NCBI GenBank assembly: GCA_016290335.1
Contig: JAEETM010000041.1
Location: 1 to 31,511, forward strand
DNA length: 31,511 bases
Origin: Treponema sp.
Lineage (GTDB): Bacteria > Spirochaetota > Spirochaetia > Treponematales > Treponemataceae
Direction of reading: 5' to 3'
Shown here: positions 1-7,589 of the stretch, one piece after another
Layout of the letters: each line of letters begins with the position of its first letter
How positions within the stretch are numbered: position 1 is the stretch's first letter
Position numbers and translations under genes: made by a program
Notes under the pieces: model-generated
The model's input: the letters and a program-made list of their open reading frames with translations, nothing else
The model's database searches: none
Told to the model about the DNA's origin: nothing

Positions 1-30
1 TTGATTCAACTGTATAATATTGTTGGACAT
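1..30 (-). CDS. Transposase, N-terminal 10 codons (mutator/IS256 family)
   Basis: An ATG at 28-30 on the minus strand opens a reading frame, MSNNIIQLNQ, that is uninterrupted to the window edge. An AGGAGG ribosome-binding site sits eight bases upstream. This N-terminus is like that of many mutator-type (IS256 family) transposases of Firmicutes. Only ten codons are visible, so neither the catalytic DDE residues nor intactness can be checked. Confidence 0.6.
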   Translation of the reverse strand, partial: MSNNIIQLNQ

Positions 31-127
31 GGGTAAATCCTCCTTGTTGATTTGGTGTGGTAACTTAATTCTACAAAAGGATTTACACCATGTCTATTTA
101 ATTTTGCGCAACTTATTGTACCTTATC
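1..127 (-). mobile_element. IS256-like insertion sequence, end only
   Basis: Read on the minus strand, the segment begins at about 127 with GATAAGGTACAATAAGTTGC. To my recollection this resembles the terminal inverted repeat of IS256-type elements (GATAAAGTCC...). It continues through an untranslated leader to a strong Shine-Dalgarno sequence (AGGAGG, 39-44) and the transposase start codon at 28-30. The rest of the element lies outside the left edge, so its integrity cannot be judged. The 8 bases right after the putative tip (128-135, ATTTTGTT) would be the target duplication if the element is intact. Family assignment is from memory of the terminus and of the transposase N-terminus, not from a search. 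Confidence 0.65.
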
Positions 128-347
128 ATTTTGTTGGCAGAACGGATTCGAAACCATCCCTGAAGTAGCAGAAAACCTTTGAAAGCCAAATGAAAGAAAA
201 AGAGGTAAACCGAAAAGTATCATGTTTACCTCAATAACTACAATTTGTAATAGTTCAACCCAAATTTGGGGACAAAATCGATCGCCAGATTTTTAAAAGA
301 CCCCCCGCTTTTCTCTCCGAAGACTATATGTGATTGCCGGATTTAAT
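128..347. other. Intergenic stretch between IS end and pilin gene
   Basis: Between the IS tip and the stop codon of the large Flp-like gene I see no convincing coding sequence on either strand. The stretch holds the stem-loop terminator at 191-232. The remainder (240-347) shows no recognisable gene, RNA or promoter. It may include the remnant of the pre-insertion sequence, but nothing supports a specific call. Confidence 0.5.
191..232 (-). terminator. Rho-independent terminator of the large pilin unit
   Basis: A perfect 9-bp inverted repeat, GAGGTAAAC (202-210) and GTTTACCTC (224-232), encloses a 13-base loop. Read on the minus strand the stem is followed directly by TTTTTCTTTC (192-201). 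It lies about 115 bp beyond the stop codon of the Flp-like gene and is oriented to end minus-strand transcription. The stem is only moderately G+C rich, which limits confidence. Confidence 0.65.
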
Positions 348-1340
348 TCACCATAAAGAATCACTATAATATACTGGTATTTTATCTTTACCTGCTGTTA
401 ATCGTGGGTTGTTTATTATATCGTCGCCTCCTGCAGACCCTGGATTCGCTATTTGTGTATGACCTGCTTCAGTTACATGTAAACAAAGGCCTTCAGCAAT
501 AGAATTCTTATCACCAACCCAAGCATCAACATTATTTGTCCTTAATGCAATATCAACAAAATCAACTTTACCGTTTGTATAGTGCAGTCTTACTGTAACT
601 CTTCCGCCGCTATTGTCCAGCATATCATCCGAGAAAAAAAGCCTGTCAGTACATACTGTGTTGCGCTGTTTGCCATTAGAATTAATATAATTAGGATTAT
701 CCGCGTCATACTTATCATAAACTCTCGCTTCATTATTAGTCAGATACATCGCCGTATTCTGATTATTATTCCTCTCATAATGAACCCAGCCCTGAGTCCG
801 GTTATCGGCGCTGCCATTATTCTTATCCAAAGAATTATTTTTATATGACAATGGGACTAATACACCTTTAGAAAAGCCGGTATCTGCGGACCCTTTTTTC
901 GAATCGCATTTAAGATTATCAATATATTCAGGTGTCTTATTAACATTATCGCTATTAGAAAAAAAGTCCATTAAATTCATAACCTGACTTTCTGTCTTTC
1001 CAAGATAGGTTTCAGCAATTTTAACCAGCGCTTTCTGATCAGCCAGAATTCGTTCCGGATTATCCATTTCACTTTTAATGGCTGCTGCAGTTTGATACCT
1101 CATGGCACGATAATACTCCATGTAATTATTCCTCTGCCTCTGCCCAATCTCCGCCGCATAAAGCACTGGTTTGCTTTTGTCTAAAGACTCCTCAAATGCC
1201 CCGGAAAAATCAACGTCACGCACAAATATGCCTATGGCCGCACAAAAGGCGCAAAGAAGGGCAAATTCAACAATGCCCTGACCTTTATTCTTAATCCGCT
1301 GTTTCAATCCGTTAATACGGTCTGACATAATACCTTTCAT
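348..1340 (-). CDS. Large Flp-like prepilin (TadE/Flp-type N-terminus)
   Basis: This 330-residue protein begins with a class IV prepilin-like signal. A basic leader ends in G20, followed by Q21-G-I-V-E25-F-A-L-L, so glutamate is at +5 of the mature protein, as in Flp and TadE pilins, and a single hydrophobic helix follows. The same GQGIVE core occurs in the 62-residue Flp pilin at 7332-7520. The remaining ~280 residues are polar, rich in Asn, Asp and Tyr, and match no domain I recognise. Processing by the prepilin peptidase and export by the Tad machine are inferred. A minor pilin or tip subunit is plausible. The start is set by GGAGG seven bases upstream. It lies 40 bp downstream of the TadG-like gene and probably shares its promoter. 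Confidence 0.75.
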   Translation of the reverse strand: MKGIMSDRINGLKQRIKNKGQGIVEFALLCAFCAAIGIFVRDVDFSGAFEESLDKSKPVLYAAEIGQRQRNNYMEYYRAMRYQTAAAIKSEMDNPERILADQKALVKIAETYLGKTESQVMNLMDFFSNSDNVNKTPEYIDNLKCDSKKGSADTGFSKGVLVPLSYKNNSLDKNNGSADNRTQGWVHYERNNNQNTAMYLTNNEARVYDKYDADNPNYINSNGKQRNTVCTDRLFFSDDMLDNSGGRVTVRLHYTNGKVDFVDIALRTNNVDAWVGDKNSIAEGLCLHVTEAGHTQIANPGSAGGDDIINNPRLTAGKDKIPVYYSDSLW

Positions 1341-1380
1341 GATTTCCTCCTAAAAAACTGAAGAATATGGTGGTAAGTCA

Positions 1381-3747
1381 TTAATCATCCGACAGATATA
1401 AATTATTAAAGGGGTTAATATAAGGTTCAATCGTATACTCGGTACGGAAATTGGTAAGACGCAATGTTTCACTGGATATATCACTATTGATACTGCCTAC
1501 ACTATAATGATGTTGGTCGGGGTCCGTTGGTTTGCCTCCTTCTTTCCAGGGCCAGTCGGGCATATCCAGCCCCGTTTCAGCCCACAGGGCTTGTCTGTAT
1601 GCATTCCACTGATTTTGAAAAGTTTTTTTGGCTGACTCGGTTGTAAAATGATTATGGAACCATTCGGGATCTGACCAGTCCGCAGCATTAATTCCAAACT
1701 CTGCTTGCACCTTAGAAATGGCCAGTTTTTTTCTCTCTTCCTGTGCTTTAGCCGCTTCATCAGAAACTTTTTTTAAATCGCTGTCATCTGCAACAAAATT
1801 CTGACTGGCCCAATTGACTTCGCCGTCTTGTATCTCAAGTCCTTTTGCAATAATATTTCCTTTAAAAGACTTTCTACTTCCGCCGCTAGCTACGCTTCCG
1901 TCATTATTCGTATAAACTGTATTGACAACTTTGGCAAACGGCGAATAAATCACTCCTTTAAACTCAACACCCGGTTTAATACTAAATTCAGTGATATCAT
2001 TCTCTGTCAGGTTGCAAAAAATGAAAGGCCTACCATTAGATTTATCAACCTTGATTTTTATTGATGCTTTAAATTCTTTTTTTGAGGATCCCACACCACC
2101 GGTTAATATCAGATATAAAGGCTCGTAGTCTCCGCCCTGCATTCCTTCACCCACAGTAATTTTAAGTTCTTTCTCTCCCTCCTGCTCCCAATGAATGATG
2201 TTGGAGTATCTGACCTGAGGCTCGTTCAGTTGTCTTTTATTTGAAAAATCGTGTTCCACTTTTTTAATAGTAAAATAAATCTTTTCATCAGCAAATGTCG
2301 GATACCTGTATGAATACTTTATTGTACCAGCACCCAGATCTTCAGACTCTTTAATAATTGCATTCTTATTACTGGCCTTATCAAGTTTCTTGTACTCAAC
2401 TATCGGCGTTTCTTGTTCGTCATAGGTCACGTTTTTTCTATAAAAATCAAAATATAATGAATCAGTATTTCTATGACAAAAAATCTGATTACCCTGTTCA
2501 TCCGTTACATACGTATAGCAAAGTGTACCAGTGTTATTGAATTTATATCCTTCAGTTTTGAAAACATAATACAAATTTGTTGCGCCGCGGCAGAGCCAAT
2601 AAGCTTGTCCGAGAATACTGTCTTCTTCTGACCTGGGATAACAGAAAACAAGCTTTTCATTGTTCTCACCGTTACCGCCATCCGTTTGAAGATAATGAGT
2701 AACATTACCACCTGACGTAACAGTAAAAGTATGATCACGAGCTAACCTATCCGTGTTCCTATAACTGGTTAAACTCTTTGTATCAAAACTATTCAATACC
2801 CCATTGTTACCATTGACAGTGTACTTTTTTAAATCAAGATGTATCTTTCGCAGTTTATTTATAAGGCCGGAAACAGAGGAATCCGTCGCGATTGAATTAT
2901 CCCAAACTGCTTTCCCCCCCATATTAGGATAAGCCGCAATCAAATCATCCGTCGAAAGGTTATTATTTTCCGCCTGATAGTTTTTTTCTGCCTGCGTATA
3001 AAAATAGTCATTTACACCCGAAACATCGCCTGCTGCATAGTCCCTGGCAAAAACAATCCCTCCGTCAAACGTACCGTTAATGTTTCCTTGTGCATCAACA
3101 CCGACACCACTGCCTAAACTTATCCCGTCTTTCACAACAAACAGGTTATCAAAAAGCGCTTTCCCGGCGCCGGCGCCCATGCCGTCGTCTATCAGCGCAA
3201 TCGCGCCCGCACGAACCAACTGTTCTTTTTTCATGCCTATTACAGGCAAAAAATGTAACGGCACCATTTCATACAAACCAATACGATAAAAGACCCTGCC
3301 GCTCATGCCCTCCGTCTTCAGGGCAAAGTGAGAATATTTATCACTTGTAACGCTGGTACCTAAATTTTTAATATTAGCTTTGATATAATCATCAGCTGCA
3401 GCGTCCGCATTCACATGACTGTTGCTGCGCTCACCAGACGTTTCACCTGAAGCATAATACGTAATTTCTGTCCCCCCCAGCAAGCCGGGCATTTCATCGC
3501 TTTCATCTTTTCCCTCCGGCATTTTCTGACTGTCCAAATAGGCGCGACCCCCGGCCAAAGCCGCTGCGTCCGCAATATTCTGCAGTCTTGACTTGTGTAT
3601 ATACAAATTGCCAAAATCATAGGCAAAGCCCAGACAGCCCAGCATAAGTGGCAACATCAAAGCAGAAATTACAAGAATCGAACCGCTTTGCCGCTTCATT
3701 GCTTTTACTAATTTCATTCTTTTTAATATGTTCACCCACAAAATCAT
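1381..3747 (-). CDS. Very large TadG-like pilus protein
   Basis: The N-terminus (residues ~17-75) matches the TadE/TadG-like family: a short basic segment, one hydrophobic helix starting RQSGSILVISALMLPLMLG, then DFGNLY...LQNIADAAALAGG, the usual post-helix motif of TadG proteins. Glutamate at +5 is absent, as is normal for TadG. The rest of the 788 residues is a long extracytoplasmic region. Near residues 610-680 it has a GVIYSP...FKGNIIAKG pattern of the kind found in beta-rich repeats of pilus-associated proteins. TadG proteins are thought to anchor or cap Flp pili; an adhesive role for the extension is only inferred. The start at 3747 has AGGAGG eight bases upstream; internal Met11 and Met17 lack one. 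The gene and its downstream neighbour form a separate unit with their own promoter. Confidence 0.75.
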   Translation of the reverse strand: MILWVNILKRMKLVKAMKRQSGSILVISALMLPLMLGCLGFAYDFGNLYIHKSRLQNIADAAALAGGRAYLDSQKMPEGKDESDEMPGLLGGTEITYYASGETSGERSNSHVNADAAADDYIKANIKNLGTSVTSDKYSHFALKTEGMSGRVFYRIGLYEMVPLHFLPVIGMKKEQLVRAGAIALIDDGMGAGAGKALFDNLFVVKDGISLGSGVGVDAQGNINGTFDGGIVFARDYAAGDVSGVNDYFYTQAEKNYQAENNNLSTDDLIAAYPNMGGKAVWDNSIATDSSVSGLINKLRKIHLDLKKYTVNGNNGVLNSFDTKSLTSYRNTDRLARDHTFTVTSGGNVTHYLQTDGGNGENNEKLVFCYPRSEEDSILGQAYWLCRGATNLYYVFKTEGYKFNNTGTLCYTYVTDEQGNQIFCHRNTDSLYFDFYRKNVTYDEQETPIVEYKKLDKASNKNAIIKESEDLGAGTIKYSYRYPTFADEKIYFTIKKVEHDFSNKRQLNEPQVRYSNIIHWEQEGEKELKITVGEGMQGGDYEPLYLILTGGVGSSKKEFKASIKIKVDKSNGRPFIFCNLTENDITEFSIKPGVEFKGVIYSPFAKVVNTVYTNNDGSVASGGSRKSFKGNIIAKGLEIQDGEVNWASQNFVADDSDLKKVSDEAAKAQEERKKLAISKVQAEFGINAADWSDPEWFHNHFTTESAKKTFQNQWNAYRQALWAETGLDMPDWPWKEGGKPTDPDQHHYSVGSINSDISSETLRLTNFRTEYTIEPYINPFNNLYLSDD

Positions 3748-3862
3748 TTCATTTTCCTCCTTGCGAGGACCGCACTATGTTATAACTGTAATTTTTAAAA
3801 AAAACAATAACGTTCTGCAAACCAATTTTTATTTTAATTTACACTTACACTTTTACATATTA

Positions 3863-3891
3863 ATTATAATATTTTTAGCCGCGTAAATCAA
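3863..3891 (-). promoter_or_regulatory. Sigma-A type promoter for the TadG-like/Flp-like unit
   Basis: On the minus strand TTGATT (3886-3891) and a perfect TATAAT (3863-3868) are separated by 17 bp. The site lies 115 bp upstream of the TadG-like start codon, in the 183-bp gap after the DUF192 gene. It would let the two large surface genes be expressed independently of the main Tad operon. Confidence 0.65.
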
Positions 3892-3930
3892 TAGAAATCA
3901 AAACGACTGAACAATATTTTACAAAAATTC

Positions 3931-4296
3931 TTACATAACTAAAGTTAGTTTTTTGCCTGCTTCACACCCACAGCGTTCCGCTTCACCTGCTTTCATTTCC
4001 AGCGTAGCCCAGGCCCGGCCGCACATGCTTACGCTAAGCCAGGGTTTTAAGTTTTTTACCACCTTAATGATAGTGTATTCTTTGTCAATATATACCACAT
4101 CAATGGCAAAGCGCATAAAACACATATGCACGCTGTTGCAGGGAACCAACAACAGACCGGTTGCCGGCGGCAGCTTGCGACGGAACATAAGGCCGGCTAA
4201 ACGGGTTAAAAACGAATCTGCCAGCATCACTTCTATTTCGTTTAAAAAAGGAGCGCTCGCCGGCGCTCCTGCAATGTACATACGTTGAATCTTCAT
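3931..4296 (-). CDS. DUF192 family protein
   Basis: This 121-residue protein has the features of the DUF192 family: a degraded N-terminal strand region, TRLAGLMFRRKLPPATGLLLVPCNSVHMCFMRFAIDVVYID, and the C-terminal GRAWATLEMKAGEAERCG segment. The family is small, often secreted or soluble, and has no settled biochemical function. Here it follows tadC by 75 bp on the same strand, so it is probably the last gene of the main Tad operon; no terminator is visible in between. No signal peptide is evident. The ribosome-binding site is weak (AGGTAA about ten bases upstream). Confidence 0.85.
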   Translation of the reverse strand: MKIQRMYIAGAPASAPFLNEIEVMLADSFLTRLAGLMFRRKLPPATGLLLVPCNSVHMCFMRFAIDVVYIDKEYTIIKVVKNLKPWLSVSMCGRAWATLEMKAGEAERCGCEAGKKLTLVM

Positions 4297-4371
4297 TTTA
4301 AAATTACCTGAAAGCTGATTACTGATAAAATACTTTTTAAGGTTTTGATTTACACTTTTTCATCAACTATT

Positions 4372-5307
4372 TTATTTTCCACCCAGGCTGTGCATCAAAG
4401 AGAACAGCGAGGGCAACAATACCACGACAAAAATCGCAGGGAAAATAAACATTACCAGCGGGAATACAATCTTTACCGGAGCTTTTAATGCTTCCGCCTT
4501 GGCTTTCTGACGCCGGCGTTCCCGCATATTATCCGCCTGGCTGTCCAGCGTCCGGCCCATACTGGTTCCTAAACGTTCCGCCTGTATCACTGCCGTAATA
4601 AACAAATACAAATCATCTACATCACACCGCTTCGCCACTGCCTGCAAAGCCCGTGCCCGGGGGGAACCCATGCGGACATCCTGCTGCATCCGCCTAAACT
4701 CATCAATCAACGGACCGGACATACGGTCTGTAATCTTACGCAAGGCACCGTCAAAAGACAAACCGGCCCGTACACTGACGCTTAACAAATCCAACACTTC
4801 CGGCAGCTGCTTATCAATCGCTTTCTGACGTTTCCGGATAACAGAATTCAGCACGGTAAAAGGAAGCATAGTGCCAACTGCCACGCTCAGCCAGGCAAAC
4901 AAAAGAGCCTGGGAGAACGGCATATTTCTTCTGGTTACTAAAACAATATAAGCAATACCAAAAAAAATCGCCGTGCAAATCAGCCATACTGTAATAAAAC
5001 CATTGGGACTCCATTTATCCAGCAGACCGGCCAGCATCAGTTTTCGCTCTACAGTACTATGAATGCCGGAAGGAGCAAATCGTACCATAAAACTCTCAAA
5101 CCTACGTAAGAGCGGTATCACAGTACGATCCAAAATCGGCACCCGGTTCAGCTCATCGGCATGAGATGTAATCACCCGACCTTCCGCGCCCTGTAAATCC
5201 CGCAGACGCTGATGCACCTGGTTATCCGGTACTACTTTGGTTTTCATTACATAATATAAAACAATAAAAATCAAAAATGCTGCCAAAAGGGAGATGAGCA
5301 AAATCAT
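4372..5307 (-). CDS. tadC: Tad pilus inner-membrane platform protein TadC
   Basis: This is a member of the type II secretion GspF/TadC family: an N-terminal helix, a cytoplasmic region, two hydrophobic segments near residues 105-155, and the core domain LPEVLDLLSVSVRAGLSFDGALRKI...MGSPRARALQAVAKRCDVDDLYLFITAVIQAERLGTSMG, ending in a C-terminal helix pair. With TadB it forms the membrane platform driven by TadA. I chose the ATG at 5307, which has CAGGAG eight bases upstream; a GTG at 5316 would give three more residues but abuts that site. It follows tadA with about 17 bp between stop and start. Confidence 0.93.
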   Translation of the reverse strand: MILLISLLAAFLIFIVLYYVMKTKVVPDNQVHQRLRDLQGAEGRVITSHADELNRVPILDRTVIPLLRRFESFMVRFAPSGIHSTVERKLMLAGLLDKWSPNGFITVWLICTAIFFGIAYIVLVTRRNMPFSQALLFAWLSVAVGTMLPFTVLNSVIRKRQKAIDKQLPEVLDLLSVSVRAGLSFDGALRKITDRMSGPLIDEFRRMQQDVRMGSPRARALQAVAKRCDVDDLYLFITAVIQAERLGTSMGRTLDSQADNMRERRRQKAKAEALKAPVKIVFPLVMFIFPAIFVVVLLPSLFSLMHSLGGK

Positions 5308-5324
5308 GCCTAGCACTCCTGTTC

Positions 5325-6701
5325 CTATTCACCGTGTAGCTGTTTCATAAAACTCTTCGGCAATTCCACACCGTTCATTTTGAACTTCTGCATAAACATA
5401 GGCTGCAAGCCACTGGCTTCGTAATAGCCCACGGACTTTCCGCTTTCATTAATACCCGTCTGCACATAGGTAAATAAATCCTGCAGCACAATGGTATCAC
5501 CCTCCATCTTCTGTACTTCCGTAATATAAGTAATCTTACGGCTGCCATCCTGGATACGGGATTGCTGAATAATCAAATCCAATGCCGAAGCAATCTGTTC
5601 ACGAATAGCCCGCACCGGCAAATCCATACCTGCCATCATGACCATGGTTTCCAGACGACTTAAAATATCACGGGGACTGTTGGCATGACCGGTAGTCAGA
5701 GAACCGTCATGACCGGTATTCATAGCCTGCAGCATATCCAACGCTTCACCGGAACGAACTTCGCCAACGATTATACGGTCAGGACGCATACGAAGAGCGT
5801 TGCGTACCAAATCGCGGATAGTGATGGCACCACGGCCTTCCAGGTTAGCCGGGCGGGATTCCAATGTTACCACATGCTGCTGCTGTAAACGAAGTTCCGC
5901 CGCATCTTCGATGGTAACAATACGTTCCCTGTCCGGAATAAAAGAAGAAAGTACATTCAGCGTGGTGGTCTTACCGGAACCGGTACCACCGGATACCATT
6001 ATATTCAAGCGGGCTTTTACGCAAGCCTCCAAAAATTCCGCCATCTCTTCACTCAACGTACCAAAGCCTACCAAGTTATCAATGGAAAGCGGATTCTTTG
6101 TAAACTTACGAATAGTTACACAGGGACCGATCAGCGACAATGGCGGCACAATGGCATTGACACGGGAACCGTCTGCCAGACGGGCATCAACCAGAGGCGA
6201 TGCTTCATCAATACGTCTGCCCAAAGGTGACACGATGCGTTCAATAATATTCATCAAATGAGCATCATCATGGAACTGCACATTGGTCAGTTGCAATTTG
6301 CCTTTGCGTTCCACAAATATCTTCTTGGGTCCATTGATCATAACTTCGGTAATACTCTCATCTTTCAGCAAGGGTTCAATTGGACCAAGACCTAAAATTT
6401 CGTCACAAATATCTGCTACGATACGGGCCCGCTCCCCACGGGGCACGCTCATGGGACTGTCATCCAGTACTCTCTGGCAGTAAGAAGAAATCAATTCTTC
6501 CACTTCCGCCCGGGTATGGTTATTGCTGGCCAGGAACTGCTGTTCCTGATCGCTCATTTCATCTACGATACGACGATGGATGGCAAGCTTCAGCTCCTGA
6601 TAATTATCTTCCTTCGCCTCTGCCTGACGTCTGCCAAATATAGTTTTTTGCTGAATGGGTTCCCCTGCCGGACGTCCCAAGCGTTCTAACAATAATGACA
6701 T
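5325..6701 (-). CDS. tadA: Tad/Flp pilus assembly ATPase TadA (CpaF)
   Basis: This is the secretion ATPase of the VirB11/CpaF type that powers Flp pilus assembly. Visible in order are an N-terminal helical domain with EILGLGPIEPLLKDESITEVMINGP, the Walker A motif SGGTGSGKTTTLN (near residue 240), an Asp-box IVTIEDAAELRL, the Walker B region IIVGEVRSGEALDMLQAMNTGHDG with the TTGHANSP His-box, and arginine finger segments. All catalytic motifs look intact. The ATG at 6701 (MSLLLERLG) is preferred over a GTG at 6710, because a purine-rich GGGGTGG lies just upstream of the ATG. It sits between tadE and tadC, an order discussed in the findings. Confidence 0.96.
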   Translation of the reverse strand: MSLLLERLGRPAGEPIQQKTIFGRRQAEAKEDNYQELKLAIHRRIVDEMSDQEQQFLASNNHTRAEVEELISSYCQRVLDDSPMSVPRGERARIVADICDEILGLGPIEPLLKDESITEVMINGPKKIFVERKGKLQLTNVQFHDDAHLMNIIERIVSPLGRRIDEASPLVDARLADGSRVNAIVPPLSLIGPCVTIRKFTKNPLSIDNLVGFGTLSEEMAEFLEACVKARLNIMVSGGTGSGKTTTLNVLSSFIPDRERIVTIEDAAELRLQQQHVVTLESRPANLEGRGAITIRDLVRNALRMRPDRIIVGEVRSGEALDMLQAMNTGHDGSLTTGHANSPRDILSRLETMVMMAGMDLPVRAIREQIASALDLIIQQSRIQDGSRKITYITEVQKMEGDTIVLQDLFTYVQTGINESGKSVGYYEASGLQPMFMQKFKMNGVELPKSFMKQLHGE

Positions 6702-6812
6702 GTGTGCCACCCCAATCTGTTATCGTCTTTCGTTCAAAAAACCTGAAAAACTGTTATAATTGCAATACTGTTTCTGTTTCACATCTATAAATAATATCAA
6801 ACAAATTCTTCT

Positions 6813-7229
6813 TTACGTAGATGAACCTGTATAGGGCTCTTTCTTCATGTAATACCGAACTCCGAAAGTTTTCGGCAATATCATATCCAAAAAGAAACCA
6901 TCGACATTCAACTGCATATTTATCGTGGTTTGAACACCCTCAGTATCCAAGCCATGATCCACAGGTACAATCACAATCGGATTGCTGTCAGCTTTCTTAT
7001 AAAACCTTGTCATCAGCTCATCTAATTGCCCCTCATAATAAGTTGCAATCGAGCCATACTCATCCTTTGCCGTAACGGCTGCCTCTCTGGCACTGGTTCT
7101 GGCAATATTGCTTAGCGTCGCATAGTCATGGAACAACATACCGGTGTAAATAACGCCAAACATTATGAACAAAAACAGAGGAAGTACCAAAGCAAATTCA
7201 ACAACCGACTGCCCTTTGTGCTTTTTCAT
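6813..7229 (-). CDS. tadE: TadE-like pseudopilin
   Basis: The 138-residue protein starts MKKHKG followed by QSVVEFALVLPLFLFIMFGVIY. It therefore has a cleavable Gly at residue 6, Glu at +5 and one membrane helix, and then the TadE family pattern LSNIARTSAREAAV. TadE is a minor pseudopilin processed by the prepilin peptidase and needed for pilus assembly. AGGAGG lies eight bases before the start. It is downstream of flp, with a strong stem-loop between them, and 110 bp upstream of tadA. Confidence 0.9.
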   Translation of the reverse strand: MKKHKGQSVVEFALVLPLFLFIMFGVIYTGMLFHDYATLSNIARTSAREAAVTAKDEYGSIATYYEGQLDELMTRFYKKADSNPIVIVPVDHGLDTEGVQTTINMQLNVDGFFLDMILPKTFGVRYYMKKEPYTGSST

Positions 7230-7294
7230 ATATCCTTCCTCCTGAAAAAATTTTAAGAAATATAAAACAAATGTAAGTTTAAAAAGAATTTGGA

Positions 7295-7322
7295 ATTGGC
7301 CTCCTGTTTACAGGAGGCCAAT
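7295..7322 (-). terminator. Strong stem-loop after flp (attenuator or mRNA stabiliser)
   Basis: A perfect 12-bp stem, ATTGGCCTCCTG (7295-7306) and CAGGAGGCCAAT (7311-7322), closes a four-base loop nine bases past the flp stop codon. On the minus strand the T-rich run (CTTTTT, 7281-7286) starts only about eight bases after the stem, so it is not a textbook terminator. Partial termination or protection of the flp mRNA 3' end would give the pilin a higher level than the genes downstream. Confidence 0.6.
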
Positions 7323-7331
7323 CAGGAATAA

Positions 7332-7520
7332 CTATTTAACGGTGGTCGAGAAAGTCTTAACCTGACTAGCAGTTTTGCTGAAGTTGGTTTTAATAGCTCC
7401 ACCTAAACCGCTTTCCTGCAAAGCATAAACCGCAATTGCTACGACAAATGCTAACAGCAGCGCATACTCAACGATACCCTGGCCTTTCCCTTTGAAATAT
7501 TCTCTCATGGAAATTAACAT
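7332..7520 (-). CDS. flp: Flp-type major pilin
   Basis: The 62-residue protein has the classic Flp layout: a short basic leader ending in Gly13, mature Q14-G-I-V-E18-Y with Glu at +5 and Tyr at +6, a single hydrophobic helix (about 16-36) and a short polar tail. This is the major subunit of the Tad pilus; it is cleaved by the prepilin peptidase and polymerised by TadA/B/C. The start has AGGAGG eight bases upstream. It lies 69 bp from the tadB stop, in a gap holding a candidate promoter with a palindromic spacer, and is followed by a strong stem-loop. Confidence 0.95.
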   Translation of the reverse strand: MLISMREYFKGKGQGIVEYALLLAFVVAIAVYALQESGLGGAIKTNFSKTASQVKTFSTTVK

Positions 7521-7544
7521 AGCTTGTTCCTCCTTTCCCTAGTA

Positions 7545-7574
7545 ATCATATATACATGTACATGTATATGTAAA
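7545..7574 (-). promoter_or_regulatory. Candidate flp promoter with palindromic operator as spacer
   Basis: On the minus strand TTTACA (7569-7574) and TATGAT (7545-7550) are spaced by exactly 18 bp. Those 18 bp (7551-7568) are the perfect palindrome TATACATGTACATGTATA. A second 8-bp inverted repeat flanks it, AGTAATCA (7541-7548) and TGATTACT (7579-7586). The predicted start of transcription would be only a few bases before the flp ribosome-binding site. A DNA-binding regulator sitting on the spacer would control flp separately from the upstream genes; this is an inference. Confidence 0.45.
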
Positions 7575-7589
7575 AGCCTGATTACTGGC

